64,000 nt of DNA from Oppiella nova (lineage: Eukaryota > Arthropoda > Arachnida > Sarcoptiformes > Oppiidae): NCBI GenBank assembly GCA_905397405.1, contig CAJPVJ010000004.1:1-64000 (forward strand), in the 5' to 3' direction. The notes beneath the pieces were generated by a model. It saw nothing but the letters and a program-made list of their open reading frames with translations. It had not been told where the DNA came from and did not search any database. Shown one piece after another: positions 28,467 through 37,665 of this stretch. Every line of letters begins with the position of its first letter. The stretch's first letter is position 1. A program made the position numbers and the translations under genes.

Positions 28467-29357
28467 ATGCGTTGGAAAGGACGTAGAGAAAGTGATAATG
28501 TCGAAGATCGCCGTGGCGGTGGTGGCGTAAAAGCGGGTGGAATTAGTATCCTGGGCTTAATCGTTGCTTTTGTTGCATGGAAATTTTTTGGTGTTGATCC
28601 ACAGCAAGCCTATCAGGCGACCAAACAGGTGACTTCGGCTGGGGCAAGCCAAAATTCTGCACCCACCAATTTAACTCCTGAACAGCAGGAAACGGCATCT
28701 TTTGTTAAAACTGTTTTGGCAGATACCGAAGATACTTGGAAGCCAATTTTCCAGCAACAAGGGGTACAGTACGTTTCACCTAAGCTGGTGATGTTCAGTG
28801 GTGTGGAACGATCAGGCTGTGGTACTGCTGAATCTGCAATGGGGCCATTTTATTGCCCAGCAGATCAAAAAGTGTATATCGATACCCAATTCTTTAAAGA
28901 TATGCGCCAACAGATGGGCATCTCTGGGGAAAAAAATCAATCTGAGCTTTCAGCTAAAGATGAAGCGGGTGATTTTGCACAAGCTTATGTGATTGCGCAT
29001 GAAGTTGGGCATCATGTACAGAATTTATTGGGAATATCGTCTCAGGTTCAACAAGCACGCCAGCGTGCCAGTGAAACTCAGGGCAATCAACTTTCAGTAC
29101 GTTTAGAATTACAAGCGGACTGTTTAGCTGGGGTTTGGGCCAATCGTACACAACAACGCACGCAGTTTTTAGAACAGGGTGATATTGAAGAGGCGATGGA
29201 TGCTGCTGAAAAAATTGGTGATGACTACTTGCAGAAAAAAGCACGTGGTTATGCGGTACCAGACAGCTTTACGCATGGCACCAGTCAGCAACGTATGCAA
29301 TGGTTTAACATCGGTATGAACTCTGGTGATATCAATGCGTGTGATACCTTTAAATAG
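28467..29357 (+). CDS. YpfJ-type putative zinc metallopeptidase
   Basis: 296 aa, neutral zinc metallopeptidase family. Short polar N-terminus MRWKGRRESDNVEDRRGGGG, one membrane helix (~25-42, GISILGLIVAFVAWKFFGV), then an extracytoplasmic domain with HEVGHH at 178-183 (zinc ligands His178 and His182, catalytic Glu179) and the likely third ligand in LELQADCLAGVWAN. FYCPADQKVYIDTQFF is also family-typical. Substrate unknown. GGACCG before ATG 28467 serves as ribosome-binding site. Confidence 0.92.
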   Translation: MRWKGRRESDNVEDRRGGGGVKAGGISILGLIVAFVAWKFFGVDPQQAYQATKQVTSAGASQNSAPTNLTPEQQETASFVKTVLADTEDTWKPIFQQQGVQYVSPKLVMFSGVERSGCGTAESAMGPFYCPADQKVYIDTQFFKDMRQQMGISGEKNQSELSAKDEAGDFAQAYVIAHEVGHHVQNLLGISSQVQQARQRASETQGNQLSVRLELQADCLAGVWANRTQQRTQFLEQGDIEEAMDAAEKIGDDYLQKKARGYAVPDSFTHGTSQQRMQWFNIGMNSGDINACDTFK

Positions 29358-29383
29358 ACAGCTATAGATTGTTGAGTTAAAGA

Positions 29384-29410
29384 AGAGAACATCATGTTCT
29401 CTTTTTTTCT
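29384..29410 (+). terminator. Terminator after YpfJ-type gene
   Basis: Inverted repeat AGAGAACA / TGTTCTCT with a three-nt loop, then seven T. Confidence 0.85.
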
Positions 29411-29585
29411 CAATCAATTTTTTTTTAGCGCTTTTTATGTTAAAAAATATAACCAGTAATCATCATATTTCAGTTTTTTTTGTACAATTATCTAGATTGT
29501 TAAATGGTCTCTTATTTTATATTTTATAAAAAAATGATTGAGTGTTTGATGTGCATTTAAATTAAAAATCTAAAACAGGTTTCGG

Positions 29586-31085
29586 ATGGGTAACTATTTC
29601 TTTCTTCAGGTCTTTACAGTCATTTTTGCGCTTTCTATCGCGACTACAATTTTTAATAAGCGAATATTAGGTTTCCCTCAAGCCATTGGTGTTCCCATTG
29701 TTTCAGCAATTTTTGTCTTTATTTTGCAATGGGGTGCCAGCTTACTCAATGGCAATCAATTTATCTCGATTAATATTCATAATATTGAAGAAGCTGTACG
29801 GCATGTCGATTTTTATGATTTTTTAGTCAATGGTGTCATTTGCTTCATTCTGACTTCTTCAGCACTTAAATTTAAGGTTTCAGATTTAAAAGTTTATTGG
29901 AAGCCGATCAGTATCTTGGCAACGATTGCTTTACTGCTCTGTGCTGTATTTTTTGCAGGATTGGTGTTTGGTTTCCAATTCTTGATTGGCAATCCCGTTC
30001 CAATTTTAGTTTTATTGTTATTGGGTTCTGCCTTAGGTGCGACAGATCCGATTGGGATCAAAGGTGTCCTCAGTTCAGTACGTGCGCCCCATCATCTGAT
30101 TGTTAAGTTGGAAGGCGAGTCTTTATTTAACGATGCAATGTGTATCGCAGTCTTCATGACTTTATTGAATGTCCTCGAAGGAGAGCATTTTAGTTTAATG
30201 GCAACGCTACAAACTTTCTTATATGAGATTGTGGTTGCGGTCATCATTGGTTGGGCTTTTGGTCTGGGAATCTTGCGTTTATTACGTGGTAAACACGAGA
30301 TGGAGTCTTTGATTCTTACCACTGCATTATTGGCATGTGGCTCTTATCTGGTTGCATTATTTGCCCATGCATCCGCTCCGATTGCCTGTGTGATTGGCGG
30401 TTTAATTGTCGGTAATAAATGGAAAGAAATTTTACAGGATCGTGAAATTCGTGAGGTTAATCATTTTTGGCATACGGTAGAAGGGATTATTAACTCTTTC
30501 CTCTTCACCTTGATTGGTCTAGAAATCTTTATTTTAGATTTAAGCACAAGTTTGATTCTTGGTGGTATTTTTGCTTTCTTTGCCTTGCATCTCTCTCGTT
30601 TTGCCGCAAATTTCTTAGCTTTTGCATTTTTCCCATCGTTCCGCAAAAAGAGCTATAACGGTAGTCTGGCTATTCTTTCTTGGGGAGGGGTTCGTGGGGG
30701 AATTTCACTTGCATTGATCCTTGCTGTGGCAAACGTCCCTGAGTTACGTGACTACAGTAGTATTCTAATTGGTTATACCTTTATCAGCGTATTACTTTCA
30801 GGTGTCGTCTGTGGTTTGGGTTTACCTGCAGTCATGAATGCCTTTTATTACAATCCAAATGAAGAAACCCAAGGTTTCAAAGGTTGGTATCAGCGCATGT
30901 GCAATAAAATGAACCGTAAAGGCATCAAATATATTGTGGGTGAAGATAACGAAGGGCATGAAACCATTACCATTTATAACCCAGAAGCGTTGGTTGACAA
31001 GAAAGCTGCAGATGGTGTGGCCTCCGTACATCATCCTGAAAAAGCGCAAGAAATGAAGCGATTGGAAAATCCTGGTAACTTCTAA
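29586..31085 (+). CDS. Sodium/proton antiporter, CPA1 (NhaP) family
   Basis: 499 aa with about twelve membrane helices and a hydrophilic C-terminal tail (~435-499). The CPA1 ion-binding region is GATDPIGIKGVLSS (helix 5 TDP motif) followed by KLEGESLFNDAMCIAVF (the EGESLFND signature), and the later Arg helix is LSWGGVRGGISLALILAV. These are diagnostic for NhaP-like Na+(K+)/H+ exchangers. It exchanges monovalent cations for protons across the inner membrane; ion preference cannot be read. Single gene. Confidence 0.95.
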   Translation: MGNYFFLQVFTVIFALSIATTIFNKRILGFPQAIGVPIVSAIFVFILQWGASLLNGNQFISINIHNIEEAVRHVDFYDFLVNGVICFILTSSALKFKVSDLKVYWKPISILATIALLLCAVFFAGLVFGFQFLIGNPVPILVLLLLGSALGATDPIGIKGVLSSVRAPHHLIVKLEGESLFNDAMCIAVFMTLLNVLEGEHFSLMATLQTFLYEIVVAVIIGWAFGLGILRLLRGKHEMESLILTTALLACGSYLVALFAHASAPIACVIGGLIVGNKWKEILQDREIREVNHFWHTVEGIINSFLFTLIGLEIFILDLSTSLILGGIFAFFALHLSRFAANFLAFAFFPSFRKKSYNGSLAILSWGGVRGGISLALILAVANVPELRDYSSILIGYTFISVLLSGVVCGLGLPAVMNAFYYNPNEETQGFKGWYQRMCNKMNRKGIKYIVGEDNEGHETITIYNPEALVDKKAADGVASVHHPEKAQEMKRLENPGNF

Positions 31086-31165
31086 ATGCAGCGCATTAAG
31101 TCAGATGAATAGTTAAGGTGTAAAATTGAGAGGCTAAAACTTCAATATTCTTAGACGTCTATCGC

Positions 31166-31202
31166 AATAAAAAAGCCAGTAACAATACTGGCTTTTTTAT
31201 TG
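31166..31202. terminator. Bidirectional terminator antiporter/hydrolase
   Basis: Inverted repeat built on AAAAAAGCCAGTA / TACTGGCTTTTTT with a short loop; flanked by A and T tracts, serving both converging genes. Confidence 0.9.
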
Positions 31203-31208
31203 GAGCTG

Positions 31209-32183
31209 TTATTTTGCGTTTTTGCCTAAGAAATCGAGGTAAGGTTTAATCAAAAGTTGCTCTTGTTCTAAAATCGGTAAATGTCCGACTCCTTTTAGAA
31301 TGATTGGCTCTTGTGCATTTTTCAATAAGCCTTTGAGTTCAGCCGCAGCTTCAACATTGATAATTTGGTCTTTATCTCCCCATGCAATCAATACCGGCTG
31401 GTCAATCGAACGTGCTGCAATGGCAAAAGAATCTGGAGTAAATAATTTAGACATGACAATCAGTTGCTCAACCAATTTGGTGGTGTTTGCCGATTGGCTA
31501 ATCATCAATTTCTCTTGAGCATCTTTTAATTCTTTAGGAATAAAAGGCGGTAGACTGGTTGCAATTTTCATTAAACGATCAAAATCGCCAGGTTTGCTGA
31601 CAATCATATTACGTAAAGTTGTTGGATCTTTTAAATAAGGAGTATTGGCAGATTTAAATACACCTGCACTATCAATTAAAAATAAAGATTTGGTATCAAC
31701 AGGGTATTGTGCTGCGTAAAGTAAGGAAATCGAGCCACCCATCGAGTGACCAGCGACATTTAAACCATTGTCTACTTTAATGGCTTCAGCAAAACGACGT
31801 AATTTTTCAGTGAGATTGGGCAATGAATAATCAAAATCGTTAGGGACTTTACTGTCACCTTGACCAGGAAGATCAGGAATAATCACATGGTAATAAGGCG
31901 TTAAGTAACGTGCCACACGATTCCAGTTGTCACGACTTCCAGCTAGGCCATGAACGAGCATAATGGTAGGTTTGCCAGCTGGTCCGCCTTCACTATAAGC
32001 CCAATCAATATCACCGACTTTTACACGTTTGGTTTCCATGCCCGCCCATGCCCGTTCTTGTTGAAGCACACTTTGAATGTCAATCGCTGGAGCAGCATAG
32101 CTTGTGGTCGATAAGCCTACTGTTACCACAGAACCTATTGCCAATGCCGTCGATAAAATCAGTTTGTTGAAGATTCCTTTCAT
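31209..32183 (-). CDS. Exported alpha/beta hydrolase, lipase/esterase-like
   Basis: 324 aa. A classic signal peptide ends near ...TTSYAAPAID, so it is exported. Alpha/beta hydrolase core: LVHGLAGSRDNWNRVARYL with HG oxyanion motif, nucleophile in AGHSMGGSISLLYAAQYP, acid in AWGDKDQIINVE, His in KGVGHLPILEQ. It resembles the lipase-type hydrolases of Moraxella/Psychrobacter/Acinetobacter, likely acting on short or medium acyl esters outside the inner membrane. No lipase chaperone gene is beside it. Single gene. Confidence 0.85.
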   Translation of the reverse strand: MKGIFNKLILSTALAIGSVVTVGLSTTSYAAPAIDIQSVLQQERAWAGMETKRVKVGDIDWAYSEGGPAGKPTIMLVHGLAGSRDNWNRVARYLTPYYHVIIPDLPGQGDSKVPNDFDYSLPNLTEKLRRFAEAIKVDNGLNVAGHSMGGSISLLYAAQYPVDTKSLFLIDSAGVFKSANTPYLKDPTTLRNMIVSKPGDFDRLMKIATSLPPFIPKELKDAQEKLMISQSANTTKLVEQLIVMSKLFTPDSFAIAARSIDQPVLIAWGDKDQIINVEAAAELKGLLKNAQEPIILKGVGHLPILEQEQLLIKPYLDFLGKNAK

Positions 32184-32349
32184 CTTTGAATACTCTTGTT
32201 GTTGTATTTGAGGTACGATTTAAGATTAGATTATGTACAGTCAAATTACATTTGCCTAAAATGTTTAAAGCCTATTTTCAAAGTCAATTTAACCCCGTTT
32301 GCCAAGATGCTTATGAATATTATTTTTTATTATTTGATTGATCTAAAAA

Positions 32350-32664
32350 ATGTCAAATCATGAACTCGCTCAGATGATTTTAAATGTCATCATACAAATT
32401 CCCCAAGGTAAAGTTGCCAGTTATGGTCAAGTTGCCAAATATGCAGGCTTACCCAAACATGCACGGTTGGTTGGGCGTGTATTAGGACAGTTACCTGAAG
32501 ATCATGATATCCCTTGGTATCGAGTGGTTAATTCACAAGGGCGAATCAGCTTAAAAAAGCTGGATGAGAAGGGAATGTGTATTCAGACTGCAAAGTTATT
32601 GGCTGAGGATGTTGTGGTTATTGATGGCAAAATAAATCTAAAAAAATATCAATGGACACCCTGA
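32350..32664 (+). CDS. Alkyltransferase-like (ATL) DNA-damage recognition protein
   Basis: 104 aa MGMT-fold protein. IPQGKVASYGQVAKYAGLPKHARLVGRVL is the O6-alkylguanine-DNA alkyltransferase DNA-binding helix-turn-helix with the Arg finger. The active-site PCHRV motif is replaced by PWYRVV (Trp56 where the reactive Cys would be), so it cannot accept an alkyl group. Proteins of this type (E. coli YbaZ/eATL) bind O6-alkylguanine and hand the lesion to nucleotide-excision repair. It is short because it lacks the N-terminal domain, as usual for ATLs. Single gene. Confidence 0.92.
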   Translation: MSNHELAQMILNVIIQIPQGKVASYGQVAKYAGLPKHARLVGRVLGQLPEDHDIPWYRVVNSQGRISLKKLDEKGMCIQTAKLLAEDVVVIDGKINLKKYQWTP

Positions 32665-32690
32665 TTCCTCACTATAAAGATAGTGAGGAA
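32665..32690. terminator. Hairpin after the ATL gene
   Basis: Perfect 10-bp inverted repeat TTCCTCACTA / TAGTGAGGAA with a six-nt loop. It lies between the converging ATL and usp genes but has no strong T tract, so termination is probable rather than certain. Confidence 0.6.
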
Positions 32691-32712
32691 TGTTTAAAAC
32701 AAAAGGTGAAAA

Positions 32713-33150
32713 TTATTTAATTACTAAAACAGGGATTTGTAATTCAGTTAATAAGCTTTGCGCTACGCTGCCCATAATAATTTTTTTCAGTCCGGTACGA
32801 CCATGTGAACTGAGAATGACCAAATCAATTTTTAAATCCTGCACAGCTTGATTTAAGGTATGTGCAATATTTTCGCCTTCGAGTAAACGTGTTTCAACTT
32901 GCACGCCTTTTGCGGCAAATTGATCTTTTGCCACATTGATATTGGATTGAATAAATTCACGAGCACGCTCAATCAGCATATTGCTTTGACCATGCGCCAA
33001 ATATTCTGATGCAATATAAGGGTCTAAAGTCATCACCTGTACAACCGTGATTTTACTGTTAAATGCTTTGGCAAATTCAACCGCATGTTTCACAACAGAT
33101 AATGAGGTTTCTGAACCATCAACAGGAACGAGGATATTTTGATAAGCCAT
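32713..33150 (-). CDS. Universal stress protein, UspA family
   Basis: 145 aa single Usp domain. YQNILVPVDGSETS at the start and the C-terminal ATP-binding pattern SSHGRTGLKKIIMGSVAQSLL (G-2X-G-9X-G-S) place it with ATP-binding Usps. ATG 33150 has AAGGA eight nt upstream; eight more upstream codons are open. Role: stress survival through an unknown mechanism. Single gene, convergent with the ATL gene. Confidence 0.92.
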   Translation of the reverse strand: MAYQNILVPVDGSETSLSVVKHAVEFAKAFNSKITVVQVMTLDPYIASEYLAHGQSNMLIERAREFIQSNINVAKDQFAAKGVQVETRLLEGENIAHTLNQAVQDLKIDLVILSSHGRTGLKKIIMGSVAQSLLTELQIPVLVIK

Positions 33151-33574
33151 GTCTATTTTCCTTATTTTACCCAAAAGCTGAGTTGAATATTTATTACAAT
33201 TCTAAGTTTATAGAATCATCATAACGTGAATATGAGATGAATAAAACCGAGTAAATGTGTAGGGATAATTCATATAAATATCATAAATTTAATTAAATGC
33301 ATTGGCATCAAGTTACATCGTTTTGTTGCTTGTAAATGCAGCTGAATAAAAAGATAAATCAATCAATAAAATAAAGATCGAGATGCAATCAAGCATGATC
33401 AAAATAAAGCTTTAAATTGTTTAAACAAAAGCCATACACAATTGAGAAAATATATCGGCTGAATGAAACAATTGGCAAATTGTAAATCCAGTTCTTCCTT
33501 TAAAATGTTTTAAATATAAATACTGAAAATAATAGGACATTACAATTTAAACCATGGATTAAAAGGAAAAGACA
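33151..33574. other. Divergent gap usp / enoyl-CoA isomerase
   Basis: 424 bp, very AT-rich, holding two divergent promoters. AAGGAAAAGAC before 33575 is the ribosome-binding site of the next gene. Short inverted repeats such as CAATTGGCAAATTG are present, but nothing I would name as an operator. No gene seen. Confidence 0.35.
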
Positions 33575-34354
33575 ATGGAATATCAAACAATTATAGTCGA
33601 AGAAAAAAATGCAGTTGGATATTTGAGCTTAAATCGGCCTGAACAATTCAATAGCTTTACACCGCAAATGTGCCTTGAAATTGTAGAGGTCTTAACACAA
33701 TGGAAAGATGATACCGAAATCCGCATTATTGTGATTGCTGCGATTGGAAAAGCATTTTGTGCAGGTCAGGCGATAAGCCCAGATTTATTTGGTGGTGGTG
33801 CTATAGACTTGGGTTTGGTCTTGGAAAAATACTTTAATCCCTTATTAGCGCTCATCAATACACTACCAAAAGTGATTATCTGTGCTGTAAATGGCGTTGC
33901 AGCTGGTGCGGGAGCGAGCCTGGTCTTGTTATGTGATATCGTGATTGCGGCAAAGTCTGCAAGCTTTTCACAAATTTTTAGCAAAATTGGCTTAATTCCA
34001 GACTGTGGTGCAACTTGGTTATTGCCGCGTATGATCGGCTTTGCCAAAGCCAAAGCGTTGATGCTGACTGCCGAAAAAATCAGTGCAGATGAAGCGGAAC
34101 GATTGGGAATGATTTATAAAGTGGTAGAAGATGATCAGTTACAGATAGAGGTTGTTACTTTAGCCGAGTATTTGGCAACCCAAGCCAGCCTGAGTTTTGC
34201 CTTGATTAAACAAGCGATGCGGGTCAGCATGCAAAATGATTTTACTAGCCAAGTTAAAGTTGAGCAGGATTTGCAAAGACAGGCAGGGCAGTCAGCAGAT
34301 TTTTTAGAAGGTGTTCGCGCTTTTTTAATGAAAGATAAGCCAAATTTTAAATGA
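33575..34354 (+). CDS. Enoyl-CoA hydratase/isomerase family, PaaG-like
   Basis: 259 aa crotonase-fold enzyme. Oxyanion-hole regions are KAFCAGQAISPDLF and GVAAGAGASLVLLCDIVIAA. FSQIFSKIGLIPDCGATWLLPRMIG, with an acidic residue in IPDCGATW, follows the pattern of PaaG (1,2-epoxyphenylacetyl-CoA isomerase; the paralogue PaaF lacks it). No other phenylacetate-pathway gene is in the window, so it may be an isolated paralogue acting on another CoA ester. Good ribosome-binding site (AAGGAAAAGAC). It lies upstream of hpd on the same strand but 358 bp away. Confidence 0.85.
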   Translation: MEYQTIIVEEKNAVGYLSLNRPEQFNSFTPQMCLEIVEVLTQWKDDTEIRIIVIAAIGKAFCAGQAISPDLFGGGAIDLGLVLEKYFNPLLALINTLPKVIICAVNGVAAGAGASLVLLCDIVIAAKSASFSQIFSKIGLIPDCGATWLLPRMIGFAKAKALMLTAEKISADEAERLGMIYKVVEDDQLQIEVVTLAEYLATQASLSFALIKQAMRVSMQNDFTSQVKVEQDLQRQAGQSADFLEGVRAFLMKDKPNFK

Positions 34355-34712
34355 CGATAAATAACGATTTAAGTTGGGAAGCTTTTCAACCTGAAACATC
34401 AAAGCTAGTAGAAAAGTCTCATAATAATGTAATGCTATTTGCGCGAGAATAGTATGCTCGAGGTTATTAGAATAAGAAATAAAAATTACACATAACATAA
34501 TTTGATTATGTATTGCATAAATTTAAGCTTTCTTGTAGGATAAATTTAGAGTTAAGCGTCAGTGTAAATGCAGCTTAAGGTTAGCGCTTTACATGGACTA
34601 AATTATGGAAAGGAAGAGTTCAAATCAGGATATTTTGTTGATTGACCTAAATACCTGTGATCTTTTCTCGGCATTAAAAAACGGATGAATTTATTCAAAT
34701 AAGGGAAACTAG
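34355..34712. promoter_or_regulatory. hpd upstream region with palindrome ACATAAT-TTG-ATTATGT
   Basis: 358-bp gap before hpd. At 34495-34511 there is a perfect 7-bp-arm inverted repeat ACATAATTTGATTATGT, followed by ATTGC. Parts of it recur upstream of fahA and the permease (39763-39793), so it is a good candidate operator for the tyrosine cluster, possibly for the IclR-type protein at 35838. The 12 nt GCAATACATAAT are identical (opposite orientation here). Confidence 0.5.
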
Positions 34713-35768
34713 ATGGATATTTTAGATAACCCATTAGAACTATGTGGCTTTGCATTTATTGAGTTTGTTTCGACGGAAAATGGATTAGATCAAATCTTTG
34801 AAGCAATTGGTTTTGCTAAAGTCGCTAAGCATAAATCTAAAAAAGTTTATTTATGGCGTCAGGGTAATATCAATATTATCTTGAATTATCAACCTGAATC
34901 TTATGCATCATTCTTCTTTAAAGAACATGGCCCATCAGCATGTGCAATGGGTTTTAGAACGCGTGATGCAGCCAAAGCTTTTAAAAATGCAATTGAACTT
35001 GGCGCAGAGCCAATGTATTCGCAAGCAGGACCAATGGAATTAAATATCCCAGCGATTAAAGGCATAGGCGGTATGCCAATTTTCTTGGTTGATCGTGATA
35101 TTTATGAAAATGATTTTGTATTCTTTGATGACGAAAATCGAAATCCACGTGGAGCTGGTTTAAATGAAATTGATCATTTAACCCATAATGTCTATAAAGG
35201 GCGCATGGATTATTGGGCAAATTTCTATGAAAAAATCTTTAACTTCCAAGAAATTCGCTATTTCGATATCAAAGGTGAATATACGGGTTTAACTTCTAAG
35301 GCGCTGACTGCACCTGATGGGATGATTCGTATTCCTTTGAATGAAGACTCAGACAAAGGCAATGGACAAATCGCTGAGTTTTTGGCTGACTTTAACGGAG
35401 AAGGCATTCAACACATTGCTTTTATTACCGATGACTTAATTTCAACATGGGATAAGTTAAAAGGTTTAGGGCTGAAGTTTATGACGGCACCTCCTGAAAC
35501 TTATTATGAAATGTTAAAAGATCGTCTGCCTGATCATGGTGAGCCGACAGAAGAGCTGCAAAAGCGCGGTATTCTGTTAGATGGCAATACCAAAGACGGT
35601 CAGAAGAAACTGTTATTACAGATTTTCTCTGAAAATATGCTTGGACCTGTATTCTTTGAATTTATTCAACGTAAAGACGACGATGGTTTTGGTGAGGGTA
35701 ACTTTAAGGCATTGTTTGAATCAATCGAACGTGACCAAATCCGCCGTGGCGTATTAGAAGCCAAATAA
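34713..35768 (+). CDS. hpd: 4-Hydroxyphenylpyruvate dioxygenase
   Basis: 351 aa non-haem iron dioxygenase turning 4-hydroxyphenylpyruvate into homogentisate in tyrosine degradation. The facial triad is His155 ([10 protein letters not shown]), His234 ([10 protein letters not shown]) and Glu316 (PVFFEFIQR), each six residues before the Pseudomonas fluorescens enzyme positions. Both VOC modules are complete; the C-terminal [21 protein letters not shown] is typical. It heads a cluster with an IclR regulator and the convergent maiA/fahA genes. GGGAAAC before ATG 34713 is the ribosome-binding site. Confidence 0.97.
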   Translation: MDILDNPLELCGFAFIEFVSTENGLDQIFEAIGFAKVAKHKSKKVYLWRQGNINIILNYQPESYASFFFKEHGPSACAMGFRTRDAAKAFKNAIELGAEPMYSQAGPMELNIPAIKGIGGMPIFLVDRDIYENDFVFFDDENRNPRGAGLNEIDHLTHNVYKGRMDYWANFYEKIFNFQEIRYFDIKGEYTGLTSKALTAPDGMIRIPLNEDSDKGNGQIAEFLADFNGEGIQHIAFITDDLISTWDKLKGLGLKFMTAPPETYYEMLKDRLPDHGEPTEELQKRGILLDGNTKDGQKKLLLQIFSENMLGPVFFEFIQRKDDDGFGEGNFKALFESIERDQIRRGVLEAK

Positions 35769-35786
35769 CAAAATCGTACTCAATAC

Positions 35787-35818
35787 AAAAAGCCAAGAAT
35801 TTAATTCTTGGCTTTTTT
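35787..35818. terminator. Bidirectional terminator hpd/IclR gene
   Basis: Inverted repeat AAAAGCCAAGAAT / ATTCTTGGCTTTT around a short loop, with A and T tracts on the two sides. Confidence 0.9.
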
Positions 35819-35837
35819 GCGATCTTTCACTAAAAAA

Positions 35838-36617
35838 TTAACGTGTTTGTATATATTGATTCATCGCAGCAACTTCACGTTTAAATAGTTCAAGTTTTTC
35901 ACTACCCGCGTTGACTGGTAAAAACATTTCACTGTCTAATGCAACAATACAAAATTCCATTGCAAGATGCGCATTGAAAATAGGTAAACCCACAGCATTG
36001 ATACCAACAAGTAAGTCACCTTGGGCAATTGCCATACCTTGTTGTAAAGTATTTTCTTTTAAAACAAGAAATTCGTCCCAATTGGTGGGTTTGACTTGAC
36101 TATGGTTCAGCGTTGCTTTTTCCCATTCAGAGTGCATCAATGGCTTGATTAGCGCTTCGGGTAAATAGGAGGCAAAAACCCGCCCAGCAGCTGAATTTAC
36201 TAAAGGCATGATCGAACCGACTTTGGTCACAATTGAAATCGGATGATTTGATTCAATCGACTGTACAACTAATGGGCCTTTAGGTGACCATTTGCTGATT
36301 TGAATCCCGCAACCAATTTTACTTTGTAATTCATAAATAAGGTGCTGAACAAGCTGTAAAACATCGGTGTGTTGGATACAGTTTAAACCTAAACGCCAAG
36401 CTTGATCACCAAGCGCATACTGACCACCCTCAAGTTGTTTTGCATAATTCATCCGAATCAAACTGACAAGATAACGATGTACCTTGGCTGGATGCATATC
36501 AAGTTTACTCGACAACTCTTTTAAAATAATCGGCTTATTATGTTCCAAAAGGGCATTGAGAACGGCTAAGCCCACCTCAAGTGATTGAACCCCACCAGAC
36601 AACTTTTCTTCAATCAT
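35838..36617 (-). CDS. IclR-family transcriptional regulator
   Basis: 259 aa. Winged helix-turn-helix at ~10-70 (SLEVGLAVLNALLEHNKPIILKELSSKLDMHPAKVHRYLVSL) and a C-terminal IclR effector domain with VNSAAGRVFASYLP and ALDSEMFLPVNAG. Its place between hpd and the VOC-maiA-fahA genes suggests it controls tyrosine catabolism, much as the IclR-type HmgR does in Pseudomonas putida; the effector would then be homogentisate or a related acid. This is inference from position and family. Confidence 0.9.
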   Translation of the reverse strand: MIEEKLSGGVQSLEVGLAVLNALLEHNKPIILKELSSKLDMHPAKVHRYLVSLIRMNYAKQLEGGQYALGDQAWRLGLNCIQHTDVLQLVQHLIYELQSKIGCGIQISKWSPKGPLVVQSIESNHPISIVTKVGSIMPLVNSAAGRVFASYLPEALIKPLMHSEWEKATLNHSQVKPTNWDEFLVLKENTLQQGMAIAQGDLLVGINAVGLPIFNAHLAMEFCIVALDSEMFLPVNAGSEKLELFKREVAAMNQYIQTR

Positions 36618-37098
36618 TGAATAACCCTTAATCTGTATACGATCTAGCAGTGTTGATGTGCTGTCGATATTTGATTTACATATTTAACACATAGTGCCTG
36701 AGCATTGTACAAAATAGAACTTATCTTTTTAAATGAAATCTCAAAAGAGCCTCAGTGAATGTTATCAGCATACAATTGTTTTTGAAGTGCTGCATATGAT
36801 TTATTAAAAAACAGGACATCATCAAAAGATCTAGACTATTAAAGTTAAGCCGATAAAAATCGGTATTGGAGTCACAAGGCTTCAATACCGATTAGATCCA
36901 CTATTGTCTCACAGCAATATTTTAAATGCTGATTGCTGTTATTGCTTAAGATTCAGCAAAACTAGCATTGTGTGCTGTTAATGCTGCTTAATATCGTGTT
37001 CAACTAGATCTAGGATGCCAAATCACGAATCATTCGATTAATAAACTTAGTAAGGACTAAGTTGGCTTTGGCACCCAGACATACTCAACTGAGCATGG
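36618..37098. other. 481-bp gap with a 12-bp stem hairpin
   Basis: Gap upstream of the IclR gene and downstream of the VOC gene. At 36858-36893 an inverted repeat AATCGGTATTGGA / TTCAATACCGATT (one G-T pair, 10-nt loop) could terminate the VOC-end transcript poorly, as there is no T tract. Another imperfect repeat, CAGCAAT / ATTGCTG, lies near 36912-36938. The IclR promoter must be within the first ~150 bp. No gene was found. Confidence 0.4.
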
Positions 37099-37647
37099 TT
37101 ATGCTCCCAACTCGTCTTCATGCAAAAAGTGAGTATGCTGAGGCGCACGTTTGGTACGGCTCCACTCATCTAGCATTTCTAATTTCATTTCTTCGGTAAT
37201 TCGTGCGATTTTTGCATCTGCATGCACATCGTTATAGGTCAGTTCTAAACGATGACCATTGGGGTCAAAGAAATAAATCGAGTGGAAAATGCCATGGTTG
37301 GTGACACCAAGAACTTTAACACCATGTGTTTCAAGATGTTCTTTTGCAATCAATAACGTATCGAGGTCTTCGACTTCAAATGCGATATGTTGAACCCATT
37401 GAGGGGTATTTTCATCACGCCCCATATCGGGTTGAGTAGGCAGTTCAAAAAATGCCAATACATTGCCTTGTCCAGCATCTAAGAATAAATGCATATACGG
37501 ATCAAAGGCTTTAGTCGAAGGCACATGGTCTTCAGCAAAGGCCAAAATAAAATCCATATTGAGCATTTTTTTATACCATTCCACGGTTTCTTTGGCATCT
37601 TTACAACGATAAGCCACATGGTGAATTTTTTTAATCGCAAAGCTCAT
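37099..37647 (-). CDS. VOC-family metalloprotein in the tyrosine cluster (possible dioxygenase)
   Basis: 182 aa, one two-module vicinal-oxygen-chelate domain. His10 (KIHHVAYRC), His87 (VQHIAFEVED) and Glu135 (HRLELTY) are placed as the two-His-one-Glu metal site of VOC extradiol dioxygenases; Glu68 (FFELP) is the extra position used by glyoxalase-type members. A C-terminal ~45-residue extension follows the domain. It is first downstream of maiA in the fahA-maiA-VOC run (18-bp gap), so a role in tyrosine degradation is very likely. The canonical homogentisate dioxygenase is not in the window, and this protein could catalyse that ring opening. Glyoxalase-like activity is the alternative. Confidence 0.75.
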   Translation of the reverse strand: MSFAIKKIHHVAYRCKDAKETVEWYKKMLNMDFILAFAEDHVPSTKAFDPYMHLFLDAGQGNVLAFFELPTQPDMGRDENTPQWVQHIAFEVEDLDTLLIAKEHLETHGVKVLGVTNHGIFHSIYFFDPNGHRLELTYNDVHADAKIARITEEMKLEMLDEWSRTKRAPQHTHFLHEDELGA

Positions 37648-37665
37648 GATAAAACTCCTTTATCT

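Noticed and set aside
33331-34575. Shared 13-mer TGTAAATGCAGCT upstream of the PaaG-like gene and hpd
   Set aside because: Repeats of this length are expected by chance many times in 64 kb, and it has no symmetry.
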